Source: Bacteriovorax sp. BAL6_X
GTDB lineage: Bacteria; Bdellovibrionota; Bacteriovoracia; Bacteriovoracales; Bacteriovoracaceae
Direction of reading: 5' to 3'
Length of the DNA: 64,000 nt
NCBI RefSeq assembly: GCF_000443995.1
Contig: NZ_AUMC01000010.1
Coordinates: 682,001-746,000 of the forward strand
The notes beneath the pieces were generated by a model that saw only the letters and a list, made by a program, of their open reading frames with translations, was not told where the DNA came from and did no database searches. Position 1 is the stretch's first letter, and every line of letters starts with the position of its first letter. A program made the position numbers and the translations under genes. Below are positions 1-9,600 of this stretch, one piece after another.

Positions 1-2
1 TT

Positions 3-626
3 TTAGCAAGACATACAACAACTAGTACTTATGGACATTATTTTTCAACTCTTCATCTTCAACCTGATGTGGGAGATGATTCATATTATCGTGGGGTCGC
101 AATTGGTCTTTCTGCTGGGGTACAACTTTCTGAAAATGGTGAGCGATTAGTGGTTAACGGAACGGCAGCAAAACCAGGTGGTGGTTCTTGGGCGACATAT
201 TCTGATGCGCGCTTAAAAGATATTACTGGCAAATTTGATTATGGCCTAGATGCTATTATGGCCATCGATACAATTAAGTATCGTTATAAAGACAATAACG
301 CTCTTGGTATTCTCAATGAAAGAGAACACTCTGGTTTTATCGCTCAAGATATTCAAAAAGTTATTCCAGAAGCGGTTAGAAAGACGACTGATGATTATTT
401 AACTGTTGATAATGACCCAATATTCTTGGCCTTAATTAATGCGACAAAAGAGCAGCAATCTCAGCTTGATGAAAATAGGCGTATGCTAAATCTCATGCAA
501 GAAGGGATTTCTCGTCGTGTGGCCTCTTTGGAAGAGCAAGTTGAGACTCTAAAAGAAGAGAATGAGGTTCTTAAGGCCTACTTATGTCAGAAAGATCCTG
601 ATATGCCACTTTGCCCGAAAATTTAG
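3..626 (+). CDS. Tail-fibre-like protein with C-terminal S74 chaperone domain (5' end outside window)
   Basis: The reading frame is open to the left edge, so only the last 207 codons are present. The segment SDARLKDITGKFDYGL followed by HSGFIAQDIQKVIPEAV is the signature of the peptidase S74 intramolecular chaperone domain, which trimerises fibre proteins and then cuts itself off at the Ser of the SDARLK motif. After it comes a short coiled coil (LEEQVETLKEENEVLKAYL) and a two-cysteine tail ending CPKI. Such proteins occur in phage tails and also as chromosomal surface proteins. No phage gene is visible next to it, so I favour a surface or secreted fibre. An internal GTG at 69 is not a credible start because the coding frame continues upstream. 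Confidence 0.85.
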   Translation, partial: LARHTTTSTYGHYFSTLHLQPDVGDDSYYRGVAIGLSAGVQLSENGERLVVNGTAAKPGGGSWATYSDARLKDITGKFDYGLDAIMAIDTIKYRYKDNNALGILNEREHSGFIAQDIQKVIPEAVRKTTDDYLTVDNDPIFLALINATKEQQSQLDENRRMLNLMQEGISRRVASLEEQVETLKEENEVLKAYLCQKDPDMPLCPKI

Positions 627-770
627 TCAATATTAATACTAAGTTGTCTCATGACCTTTCGTAATTTCAGACATTTATAAACTTATCTTCTTAATTATTA
701 AAGACGTCGTACAATATGAATTATTGACTGTCTTGCTAGTTTGTTAGTTGTACGTTGGTCAGGAGAAAGT

Positions 771-1187
771 ATGGTCTTTATAAAATTCGCAATTCTTTAT
801 TTTGCACTAATATATTCATCAATTGGTTTCGCCCAAGATTCACAACTGGATAGCTTGCTACGTTGTAGCGAAGTTGCACAAGTTCGCTGTCTTGAGGTTC
901 AAGAGTATGGACAAGACTTTGTTGGACCGCTGCAGGATGAGACCGTTATTCAGGCCAAAGTAAGCGAGGTCGTTTCACCTAGTATAAGGGAGCTTATTTG
1001 CTGTGAGGATGATGAAAACCTTAGAAAGTCTATTGTTGGTCATATCTTCAACCAGATGAAGCCTGATGATATGATCGTGGCATTGATTGCACACAAGAGT
1101 GTCGATGAGGTTCGTGGCCCATCAAGTGTGGATATGGTCTATAACGACGATCGTTTTGTTGGCCCAAAGCTACCAAATAAGAAGTAA
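771..1187 (+). CDS. Small secreted protein of unknown function
   Basis: 138 residues. The ATG at 771 follows AGGAG at 761-765 with good spacing. A longer frame from TTG 741 has no ribosome-binding site and would bury the signal peptide, so I reject it. Residues 1-22 (MVFIKFAILYFALIYSSIGFAQ) form a typical Sec signal peptide with a cut after FAQ. The mature part is acidic and contains a Cys-Cys pair (ICCEDDE) plus two earlier cysteines, which fits disulfide bonding outside the cytoplasm. I do not recognise a family. A terminator follows at 1218, so it is probably transcribed alone. Confidence 0.7.
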   Translation: MVFIKFAILYFALIYSSIGFAQDSQLDSLLRCSEVAQVRCLEVQEYGQDFVGPLQDETVIQAKVSEVVSPSIRELICCEDDENLRKSIVGHIFNQMKPDDMIVALIAHKSVDEVRGPSSVDMVYNDDRFVGPKLPNKK

Positions 1188-1217
1188 ATTACTAGCTATC
1201 AATTAATTTAGATACTT

Positions 1218-1244
1218 AAGGCCCTCAAGAGAGGGTCTTTGTCA
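1218..1244 (+). terminator. Intrinsic terminator after the 771-1187 gene
   Basis: The stem GCCCTC (1221-1226) pairs with GAGGGT (1231-1236, one G-T pair) around an AAGA loop. Flanking A and T residues extend it, and it is followed by a T-rich tract. It isolates the copper operon from upstream transcription. Confidence 0.75.
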
Positions 1245-1271
1245 TTTCTATGTCAATTAACCAATCTTTAG

Positions 1272-1300
1272 TTGCTTTATTTCCTTCGTGGACTTATTAT
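1272..1300 (+). promoter_or_regulatory. Promoter of the copper operon
   Basis: A -35 element TTGCTT (1272-1277) and a -10 element TATTAT (1295-1300) are separated by exactly 17 bp. The start of transcription would fall near 1307, inside the palindromic operator that follows directly. Both hexamers are close to sigma-70 consensus. Confidence 0.7.
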
Positions 1301-1303
1301 TTC

Positions 1304-1324
1304 ATATACCCTATGGGGGTATAT
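1304..1324 (+). promoter_or_regulatory. CsoR-type copper operator
   Basis: A 21-bp dyad: ATATACCC (1304-1311), spacer TATGG, GGGTATAT (1317-1324), with perfect 8-bp arms. The A/T-flanked CCC...GGG core is the known type of operator for CsoR-family repressors upstream of copZ/copA genes in other bacteria. It lies just downstream of the -10 box across the predicted transcription start, where a bound repressor would block initiation. The csoR gene is the third gene of the operon, so this predicts copper-relieved autoregulation. Confidence 0.85.
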
Positions 1325-1348
1325 GGTTTAGTTAGTGATGAGGTTAAT

Positions 1349-1573
1349 GTGAAAAAAGTTAAATTTGCTGTTAGTGGAATTAAATGTGGAGGATGCGTAG
1401 GTAAAGTTGTGAATCAGCTAAAAGATCTTTCAGGAGTGGTAAATATAAATGTAGATATCGAAAAACAAGAAGTTCTTGTAAGTGGTGAACACGGTTTTTC
1501 AAATATGCTAATCAAGTCAATGCTTGGGGAAATAGGATTTACTGTTACAAGTATGAAAAAGCTTGAGGCTTAG
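1349..1573 (+). CDS. copZ: CopZ-like copper chaperone (HMA domain)
   Basis: 74 residues forming one heavy-metal-associated domain. The metal-binding motif GIKCGGC carries the two cysteines (CxxC), and the length is right for free cytosolic CopZ. I chose GTG 1349 as start because GATGAGG lies just upstream. An in-frame ATG at 1250 would put the promoter and operator inside the gene. The protein is expected to carry Cu(I) to the CopA ATPase encoded 8 nt downstream and to the CsoR sensor. A CopZ name is an inference from size, motif and operon position. Confidence 0.8.
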   Translation: MKKVKFAVSGIKCGGCVGKVVNQLKDLSGVVNINVDIEKQEVLVSGEHGFSNMLIKSMLGEIGFTVTSMKKLEA

Positions 1574-1581
1574 GAGACTAG

Positions 1582-3780
1582 GTGGAAACACAAAATAGTG
1601 TAAACTTAAAAATTTCAGGTATGAGTTGTGCAAGTTGTGCAGCTTCAATCGAAAGTGAAGTTTCAAAAATTGATGGTGTTAAGCTTTCAAGTGTAAATTA
1701 CGCAATTGAAAGTGGTCACTTTGAGTATGATAATAAAGACGTTTTAGATAATATTGAAAATAAAATCGTTGAACTTGGTTATTCAATTCAATCTGAAGAA
1801 GAAATAGTAAATGCTGTAGCGCCAGAAAAATCAATCGAAAAAGATAATTTCCATAAATTTGTTATCGGAATGAGTCTTGCGATTGCGGTCTTTATGTTTG
1901 AAATGGGGCCACTCAAAGGGTGGCCATCAAAGAAGGCCAATTGGTATATTCAGTTAGTTTTAACGACACCTATTTGGGCATGGATTGGCCTAAAGTTCCA
2001 ACGCTCACTTCTACAATTTCTAAAAAGTGGCCGCTCCAATATGAATACTCTTATTGGGCTTGGGACGACGGCAGCATTCCTATACAGTGTTTTTATTACT
2101 CTTTTTACTGAGCTTAGTCGTGATCTTGGATTAACTACGAGAGTGTATTTTGAAGCTGTTGGCTTCATTACATCTTTTGTCTTCTTAGGGCAGTACTTTG
2201 AAGAAAGGGCCAAGAAGAAAACAAAAGAGGCTCTAAATGATCTCTTTAAGTTATCTGCAAAGAAGGCAACAATTCAAAGAGATGACTCTTTTATCGAAGT
2301 CGCTATTAGTGAAGTCGTCGTTGGCGATACGATAAGAGTTCGCCCAGGTGAGAAATTTGCAGTTGATGGAAAGATTATCAAAGGTAGTAGTGCTATTGAT
2401 GAATCAATGATCTCTGGTGAGCCTCTTCCTGTTACCAAAGGTGAAGGAGAACAAGTCTTTGCTGGAACAATTAATGGGGATCATGTTATTGACTATAAGG
2501 CAACGAAAGTTGGTAGTGATACATTCCTTTCTCAAATTATTAAATTCGTTGAAGAGGCCCAGTCCTCTAAACCAAATATCCAAAAATATGCAGATAAAAT
2601 AAGTGGAGTTTTTACTCCTGTTGTTATTGTAATTGCAATTGCTACTTTCTTTGCTTGGTACTTCTATGGAGGAGAGCCGAGGTGGGGAAGTTCTATTTCT
2701 AATTTTATTGCAGTACTTGTTATTGCTTGTCCATGTGCACTAGGTCTTGCTACTCCTACGGCCGTCGTGGTCTCTACTGGAAGAGCATCTTTAAAAGGTC
2801 TACTTATCGGCGGTGGAGAAGTTATTGAAAAAGCGGTTGAAATTGACACCGTAATTTTTGATAAGACTGGAACAATTTCTTTTGGACGACCAAGTGTCAT
2901 CGACGCTCTTTATAAAGAGGGTGAAGATTCAAAACAAACTCTTGCACATCTTGCTTCGATTGAGCAATTTTCTGAGCACCCACTTGCTAAGGCGGTTCTA
3001 AAGTTTGCGAAAGAACAAGGAATTCAGTTAAATGAGCCTGATAGCTTCGAAGTTATCAAGGGAAAGGGAATTATCGCTGAGATTGATGATCTTGAATATC
3101 ATATCGGAAATGAATCCTTATTAGATGATCTACGAATCAAAAGAGATATTGATTTAGAGTCTGATAAAGTTGGAAGCTATATCTTTGTTGCTCGAAATAA
3201 AGAACATATGGCAACTCTTATCGTTGGTGATGAAATTAAACCTAGTGCAAAAGAGGCAGTCGATCACTTTAAATCTCTTGGAATTGAGACTTGGATGATT
3301 ACAGGTGACAATGAAGTTGTCGCTAAAAGTGTAAGTGAAGAAGTTGGCGTCGACCACTTTATCGCGAGAGCACTTCCTCTTGGAAAAGCAGCACAAATTG
3401 AGCGCTTACAAAAAGATGGGAGAAAAGTAGCAATGATTGGTGATGGAATAAACGATGCTCCAGCACTTGCTAAGGCGGACTTATCGATGGCCATGGGAAC
3501 AGGAACAGACGTTGCAATTAGTACTTCAGATGTGACGATTGTAAAAGGGGATATCGCTAAGGCCGTTGAGTTTATTGAACTTGCTAAGGGAACAATGAAG
3601 ATCATTAAGCAGAACCTCTTTTTATCAATGATTTATAACACCCTACTTATACCTGTTGCGGCCGGTGTCCTTGTTATTTTTGGTGGTCCAACAATGCCTC
3701 CAGTTCTTGCAAGTGTGGCCATGGGACTAAGTAGTATTTCAGTTGTTTCAAATAGTTTAAGAATAAGGAAGTTAATATGA
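1582..3780 (+). CDS. copA: Copper-exporting P1B-type ATPase
   Basis: 732 residues, starting at GTG 1582 behind AGGAG (1572-1576). In order: one N-terminal HMA domain (GMSCASC, C16/C19), membrane helices, the actuator motif SGEP (278-281), the intramembrane CPC motif (383-385) that binds Cu(I), the phosphorylated Asp in DKTGT (D427), the HP motif of P1B pumps (SEHPLAKA, H466), and GDGIND (620-625). CPC plus HP and an HMA domain define the Cu(I)/Ag(I) exporter subgroup. It pumps copper from cytosol to periplasm, where the RND system encoded downstream can take it out of the cell. The last four bases overlap csoR (ATGA). Confidence 0.97.
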   Translation: METQNSVNLKISGMSCASCAASIESEVSKIDGVKLSSVNYAIESGHFEYDNKDVLDNIENKIVELGYSIQSEEEIVNAVAPEKSIEKDNFHKFVIGMSLAIAVFMFEMGPLKGWPSKKANWYIQLVLTTPIWAWIGLKFQRSLLQFLKSGRSNMNTLIGLGTTAAFLYSVFITLFTELSRDLGLTTRVYFEAVGFITSFVFLGQYFEERAKKKTKEALNDLFKLSAKKATIQRDDSFIEVAISEVVVGDTIRVRPGEKFAVDGKIIKGSSAIDESMISGEPLPVTKGEGEQVFAGTINGDHVIDYKATKVGSDTFLSQIIKFVEEAQSSKPNIQKYADKISGVFTPVVIVIAIATFFAWYFYGGEPRWGSSISNFIAVLVIACPCALGLATPTAVVVSTGRASLKGLLIGGGEVIEKAVEIDTVIFDKTGTISFGRPSVIDALYKEGEDSKQTLAHLASIEQFSEHPLAKAVLKFAKEQGIQLNEPDSFEVIKGKGIIAEIDDLEYHIGNESLLDDLRIKRDIDLESDKVGSYIFVARNKEHMATLIVGDEIKPSAKEAVDHFKSLGIETWMITGDNEVVAKSVSEEVGVDHFIARALPLGKAAQIERLQKDGRKVAMIGDGINDAPALAKADLSMAMGTGTDVAISTSDVTIVKGDIAKAVEFIELAKGTMKIIKQNLFLSMIYNTLLIPVAAGVLVIFGGPTMPPVLASVAMGLSSISVVSNSLRIRKLI

Positions 3781-4058
3781 GTAAACACCCAGATCACAAA
3801 GCAACACTAACAAGAGTCAACCGTATTGAAGGGCAAGTACGTGGTATCAAAAATATGATCGAAGATGGCAAGTACTGTGTGGATATTCTCACTCAGATTA
3901 AGTCGATTAGAAGCGCTTTAAAAGGACTAGAACACGTGATTTTAGAGTCGCATTTAAATAGTTGTGTAATGAAGGCAATAAAGTCTGGATCAGAAAAGGA
4001 TTCAGAAGAAAAAATCAGTGAGATTATGGAATTATTAAAGAAGTCTGCAAAGTCATAG
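3777..4058 (+). CDS. csoR: CsoR-family copper-sensing repressor
   Basis: 93 residues, an all-helical DUF156-type repressor. The copper ligands of CsoR are all present in register: C34 (GKYCVD), then H59 and C63 (ESHLNSC). This Cys-His-Cys set separates Cu sensors from the RcnR (Ni/Co) and FrmR (formaldehyde) members. Its start codon overlaps the copA stop by 4 nt, so the two are translationally coupled. It most likely binds the dyad at 1304-1324 and lets go when loaded with Cu(I), which makes the whole seven-gene operon autoregulated. Confidence 0.93.
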   Translation: MSKHPDHKATLTRVNRIEGQVRGIKNMIEDGKYCVDILTQIKSIRSALKGLEHVILESHLNSCVMKAIKSGSEKDSEEKISEIMELLKKSAKS

Positions 4059-4066
4059 GTACTATT

Positions 4067-5275
4067 ATGCTTAAGTCATTTTTAATTATTTGTATTTCAA
4101 CAAGCTCGATGGCATTTAGTTTTAAACAGGCCGTTAGTGAATTATCTAAACACAATAGTGTTGAGGCAATTAAGGGAAGTGCAAAATCGCTTGTTGAATC
4201 TTCAAAACAGAAAAGTTCTTGGGGCGACCCAATGTTTAAAATTGCCGCAAAAAATTTTCCAGTTGAAACATTAGATTATAATCAAACTCCAATGACGGGG
4301 TTAGAGCTTGGAATTTCTCAAAAAATTGCTCTTTCAAATAAGTATGGGAAAGCAAAGGAAAGTGTGAATGCTCAAGCAAGAGCGATGAATTATTCTGCAC
4401 TAGATTATGAGCAGGCTTTGATTAAGGCTCTGTGGGGAAATGTCATTGGAAATCGAAGAATTGAAAATGAACTCTTTATCCTAAAAGAAAACCTTGCTTG
4501 GATTAATAATATTCTAAAAGTTAGTAAAAAACTTTACTCAAATGGAAGAATCACTCAACAAGCACTGCTTGATATTCAAATTAGAAAGTCCGAAATTGAA
4601 AGTGAATTTAGTAATAAAAAATTTGAGCTAAAACAGAATAAGGCCCAGCTTGTCTACTTACTAGGTGATCAAGCTGCAAAACTCGACTATAAAAGTGTTC
4701 CTTGGCATATATTGGATAAATTAAAAAATGAAGAAGTGATTAAGGATAATCGTCTAAAGTCTCTTGAAGAAGGTAAAATCGCTGGAGAGTTTGCTGTCGA
4801 GCAAGCTAGTCTTGCATATATTCCAGATATCACTGTTTCTCTAGGTTATACATTTCGCTCCGATGAAATCGACAATAATGGTGACTATATCGGTGCTCAA
4901 ATTACGTTTCCGATCCCTGTCTCAGATGACAAGAGAGGTGCTAAGGGTTCTGCCGTGGCCAATCGCTACGCTGCAATTAAAAAGCTTGAAGATTATAAAC
5001 TTAAAAAGAATCGCGATTTAAATATCATTCAAGATAATATCGAAAAATTAAAATCTGAATTAGAAATCATTACAAAGAAATCTGTGAACTTTGCACAAAA
5101 CTCACGATCAATTACATCCAAGTCTTACGGCCGTGGAAATAGTTCTTACATTGAACTCTTACAAAGTGAATTAAGACTACAAACAATATTATTAAAGAAA
5201 GTAATGTTAGAAGCTCAGTTAGCAACTTCTAAGGTTGATTATAAATATACTCTTGGAGAGTCTCTCTATGAATAA
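4067..5275 (+). CDS. TolC-family outer-membrane efflux protein (CusC-like)
   Basis: 402 residues with an N-terminal signal peptide (MLKSFLIICISTSSMAFS). The body is built from long alpha-helical heptad stretches (around 105-200 and 315-395) typical of the trans-periplasmic TolC barrel, with a conserved central turn region. There is no lipobox, unlike E. coli CusC. Its position directly before cusB and cusA, with an 8-nt overlap into cusB, makes it the outer-membrane duct of the copper/silver efflux complex. Confidence 0.88.
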   Translation: MLKSFLIICISTSSMAFSFKQAVSELSKHNSVEAIKGSAKSLVESSKQKSSWGDPMFKIAAKNFPVETLDYNQTPMTGLELGISQKIALSNKYGKAKESVNAQARAMNYSALDYEQALIKALWGNVIGNRRIENELFILKENLAWINNILKVSKKLYSNGRITQQALLDIQIRKSEIESEFSNKKFELKQNKAQLVYLLGDQAAKLDYKSVPWHILDKLKNEEVIKDNRLKSLEEGKIAGEFAVEQASLAYIPDITVSLGYTFRSDEIDNNGDYIGAQITFPIPVSDDKRGAKGSAVANRYAAIKKLEDYKLKKNRDLNIIQDNIEKLKSELEIITKKSVNFAQNSRSITSKSYGRGNSSYIELLQSELRLQTILLKKVMLEAQLATSKVDYKYTLGESLYE

Positions 5276-6617
5276 GTTACTTAAAATTATTTCATTCTCA
5301 ACACTTCTTGGGTTTGTTGCATGCTCACCAAAGGAAGATGTGAGTACACAGAGTGAATCTAAGGTAAAAACATATTATACATGTTCAATGCACCCTCAAA
5401 TCAAAGAAGATAAGCCTGGGAAATGTCCGATCTGTCATATGAACCTGACAAAAGTTGAAGTCGAGGATGATCACGACCATTCAACGATGACACAAGCAGA
5501 GCCAGAGAAGGAACTTTGGCGTTGTGCAGATTTTCCAGACGTAACAAGTGAAATAGAAGACGTTTGTCCAATGGATGGAACTCCAATGGTTAGAGTTAAT
5601 ACACGAAAAGAAAGTGCGGCGAAGGTTGTTGCCAGTGTAAAGCTTAGAAAGTCTCAGTTAAAACATTTTTCACCTTCATACTTTCCTGTTACGACGATGA
5701 AGATGACAAAGAAAATTAGGCTTCTTGGCCAAGTTCTTCAGTCTGAAGAGAAGGAGAGTAATATTCCTGCACGGATCGATGGACGTGTAGAGAAGGTTTA
5801 TGTGAAGTCTACAGGGAGTTTTGTGAAAACTGGTGATCCTGTAGTTGATATTTATAGTCCAAAGTTAATTACTGCTGGTGAGGAATATATTCTTGCTCGT
5901 AAGACTTACCTTAAGAATAAAGGCCGTGAATTTCGTGATCTTTACATTCAAAGTCAGGAAAGGCTAGAGCTTTGGGGAATCAAGAAAGAGCAATATGAAG
6001 CTTGGTCAAAAAAAGGAAGTGTTCCAAATAAGATCACAATCTATTCACCTGCAACTGGTATTGTGCAAAAGAGAAGTGCCACTGTTGGTACATATTTTAA
6101 AGAAGGGCAAAACTTCTTTGAACTCTCAAATTTAAGTGATGTTTGGATCGAGTTAGATGTTTATGAGCAAGACTCTGCTCTAGTACAGCTTGGACAAAAA
6201 GTTGAGCTTGAATTTATTGCAATACCTGGGAAAACAACAAGTGGTGAGATTGATTTTGTTAGTCCTGTTCTGGATCAGCAGTCACGTACATTAAAGGTAC
6301 GTGCTACGATCAAAAATGAAGAAGGGAAGCTTAAGCCTGGAATGGTTGCCAATGCTCAGATTACATTTGAGTTAGAAGGTATGCCGCTTGTTATTCCCCG
6401 CTCTGCTGTGATCGATACAGGTAAGAGAAAGGTTGCCTGGGTTAAAGTGAGTGACAAAGAATTTAAATCTGTCGTTATTAAGACTGGTCACGAGTCAGAA
6501 GGTTATGTTGAAGTAGAGGCCGGGCTTAGAGATGGTGATCAAGTTGTAATTGAAGGTAACTTCCTACTTGATGCCCAAGCACAACTCTTTGGTGGATATG
6601 AGGATATGAATGATTAA
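5268..6617 (+). CDS. cusB: CusB-like periplasmic adaptor lipoprotein with metal-binding domain
   Basis: 449 residues from ATG 5268, which overlaps the preceding stop codon by 8 nt and has a GGAG-type site upstream. It begins with a lipoprotein signal (LLGFVAC, lipid on C19). A heavy-metal-binding domain follows: YTCSMHPQ, then GKCPICHM (C39, C53, C56, H57). A second Cys/Met segment comes next (WRCADFP...VCPMDGTPMV). From about residue 110 the HlyD/RND adaptor fold follows, with lipoyl halves (ARIDGRVEKVYV and IYSPATGIVQKRS), a helical hairpin, a beta-barrel and a membrane-proximal domain. It links the CusA pump to the outer-membrane duct and hands over Cu(I). Confidence 0.92.
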   Translation: MNKLLKIISFSTLLGFVACSPKEDVSTQSESKVKTYYTCSMHPQIKEDKPGKCPICHMNLTKVEVEDDHDHSTMTQAEPEKELWRCADFPDVTSEIEDVCPMDGTPMVRVNTRKESAAKVVASVKLRKSQLKHFSPSYFPVTTMKMTKKIRLLGQVLQSEEKESNIPARIDGRVEKVYVKSTGSFVKTGDPVVDIYSPKLITAGEEYILARKTYLKNKGREFRDLYIQSQERLELWGIKKEQYEAWSKKGSVPNKITIYSPATGIVQKRSATVGTYFKEGQNFFELSNLSDVWIELDVYEQDSALVQLGQKVELEFIAIPGKTTSGEIDFVSPVLDQQSRTLKVRATIKNEEGKLKPGMVANAQITFELEGMPLVIPRSAVIDTGKRKVAWVKVSDKEFKSVVIKTGHESEGYVEVEAGLRDGDQVVIEGNFLLDAQAQLFGGYEDMND

Positions 6618-9600
6618 GAATCTTATTGAATTATCTATTCGAAACCGCGTAACTGTCGTTCTTCTATTTATCTTAATAGCACTACTTTCTGTTTTTAGTT
6701 TATCAACTGCTCGAATTGATGCGATCCCTGATATTGGTGAAAATCAGCAAATCGTTTTTACTAATTGGGCAGGTCGTTCTCCAAAAGATATTGAAGAGCA
6801 AATTACCTATCCACTAAGTGTCATGCTACAGGGGATTCCCGGAGTTAAGAATATTCGCGGAACGTCTGCTTTCGGTTTTTCTACAATATATGTAATCTTC
6901 AATGATGAAGTTGATTTCTATTGGTCAAGATCACGTGTTTTAGAAAAATTAACTAGTGCTAAAAATGAACTTCCTGACGGTGTTAATCCTGCAATGGGGC
7001 CTGATGCAACAGGGCTTGGACAAGTTTACATGTATACTCTTGATAATGCCGCTGATAGTGATAAGCCTTTATCACTAGAAGAGCTAAGAACTCTGCAGGA
7101 CTTTTATGTTCGCTACCTTCTGCAAAGTGTTGAGGGTGTTAGTGAAGTTGCAAGTATTGGCGGTTTCGTAAAAGAATATCAAATCGATGTAGATCCTAAT
7201 AAATTGATAGCATATGATATTCATTTGACCGCAATTATTAATGCTATCCAAGATAGTAATATCGACGTTGGGGCCGAAGTTATTGAAGATGGAGACCGCG
7301 AGTTTATTGTACGTGGGAAAGGATTCTTTAAGTCACTTGCTGATATTGAAAATGTTGTTGTTGCCGTTAAGAATAAGACTCCAATTCGTATCAAAGATAT
7401 GGCAAGTGTTGGGACAGGGCCAGCATTTCGTCGTGGCGCACTTGATAAGGATGGTACTGAGGCCGTAGGTGGTATTGTTACCATGCGATTTGGAGAAAAC
7501 CCTAAAGAAGTTATTGATAATGTAAAAGAGAAAATTGCTATCATTAAGGCAGGCTTACCAAAAGGGGTTGTGTTTAGTCCTTTCTATGACCGAACTGAAG
7601 TTATTGAAAGAACGATAGGAACAGTTTATTCGGCCCTTGCGCAAGAGATCTTTATCACTGTTATTGTGATCCTTCTTTTCTTATTACACTTTAAGTCTTC
7701 GATTCTTGTTTCGTTAACTCTACCGTTTGGAGTTGGAATAAGCTTTATACTTATGAAGTTCATTGGTATTGACTCTAATGTTATGAGTTTATCAGGCCTT
7801 GTCATTGCCATTGGTTCAATGGTTGATATGGGAATTATCATGACTGAGAATATATACTCCAGTCTTGCTAATGAAGATCGTGACCTATCAAAATCTGAGC
7901 GTGTTGAAATTGTAATAAAGGCGGCCCGTGAGGTTGGACCTGCCATTCTAACGGCGGTTGCAACGACAATTGTTACATTCCTTCCTGTATTTGGACTTGA
8001 GGGGAGTGAAGGGAAACTTTTTGGACCACTTGCCTGGGCAAAAACACTTGCAATGTTTGGTTCTGTCGTCGTAGCAATTATTCTTGTACCGGCATTAAGT
8101 GTTTTCTTTTTAAAAGGAAAGCTTAAGCCAATCGAAAAGAATCCGGTTAGTTTAAAAATTGTTAATACATATCAACCTGTTCTTAGGTGGATGCTCGATA
8201 ATCGAAAAATCTTTGCAATCTTTCCAACACTAATATTTATACTTGGTGGTATTGCGTACTCCCAACTTGGTAAAGAGTTTATGCCTTCTCTTAATGAGGG
8301 AGAGATCCTCTATATGCCTGTCACAACTGCTGATGTCGGGATGACAAAGGCACGTGAACTCCTAGCATATACAGATAAGGAGCTAGTTAAGCATCCACTC
8401 GTAGCAAGTGCTATTGGTAAACTAGGTCGAGCAGAAACGGCATTAGATCCTGCACCAGTTGCTATGTTTGAGACTGTCATTAAACTTATTCCACAAGATC
8501 AGTGGCCTAGTGGCACTTCAATTTACGATATTATGGCCGAACTTGATGAGCAGCTTCAAGTTCCAGGTCTAGTAAATGCATGGCTATTTCCAATAGAGAA
8601 TCGAATCGCCATGATCTCGACTGGGATCAAGACACAAATTGGTGTTAAGGTGTTTGGTGATAATCTTGAAAAATTAGAAAAGATAGGGCAAGAGATCGGT
8701 CAAGTTCTTGAAGGTATAAAAGGTGCAAGTGGTGTCTATGCTCAACAGATTACAGGTAAACCTTATATTGAATTTGATATTGATCGTGTAGCAGCAAGCC
8801 GTTACGGTATTAACACTGGTACAATTAATAAAATACTTCAAACTGCGGTTGGGGGTATGACTATTGGTCAATTCTACGATGGAAGACAGCGTTTTCCTAT
8901 TCGAGTTCGCTACAAGAAAGAGCTGAGAGACCGTGTTGATGAGCTTAAAAAGGTTCTTGTTCCAAGCCCTCTAGGACAACATATTCCATTAGAACAACTT
9001 GCTAAAATCGAAGTTGTGACAGGACCAGCAATGATTCAGTCAGAAGACGGAATGCTGCGCTCTCTTGTTCTTTTAAATGTACAAGATCGTGACCTAATTG
9101 GATTTGTTGAGGAAGCTAAGAAGGCCGTCGAAGAAAAGGTTGAGTTGCCTAAGGGATACTCTCTCGTTTGGGCCGGACAATATGAAAATCAGGTTCGCTC
9201 AAATAATCGCCTGATGCTTCTTGTGCCATTAGCGCTCGTTATTAACTTAATCATTATCTACTTTGGAATTAAAAACCTTCGTAGTGCTGCCATTGTTTTT
9301 AGTGCTGTTCCAATTGCATTTGCAGGAGGGCTCATTCTTTTATGGATTGGAGGATTTAATACTTCAGTTGCTGTTTGGGTTGGCTTTATCGCTTTGTTTG
9401 GGATTGCTGTAGATGACGGGGTTGTAATGATGACGTATCTACAGGAAGAGTTTAAATCCATCAAACCTAATAATTGGCAGGAACTTAAGGAAGTCATTGT
9501 AAATGCTGGATCTAGACGAATTAGACCTCTTGTTATGACAACGACTACAACTGTTGTGGCCTTAGTTCCAATTATGTGGTCGACGAGTACTGGAAGTGAA

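Noticed and set aside
3-626. Prophage remnant at the left edge
   Set aside because: Only an S74 domain is seen. This domain is also common on chromosomal surface proteins, and no other phage gene follows.
1250-1348. Upstream extension of the CopZ-like gene
   Set aside because: It has no ribosome site and contains the promoter and the CsoR operator. The frame is open by chance.
3264-3605. Minus-strand open frame of 113 codons inside copA
   Set aside because: It lies entirely antisense to the conserved P-type ATPase core; the protein sequence is low in complexity and shows no domain or ribosome site.
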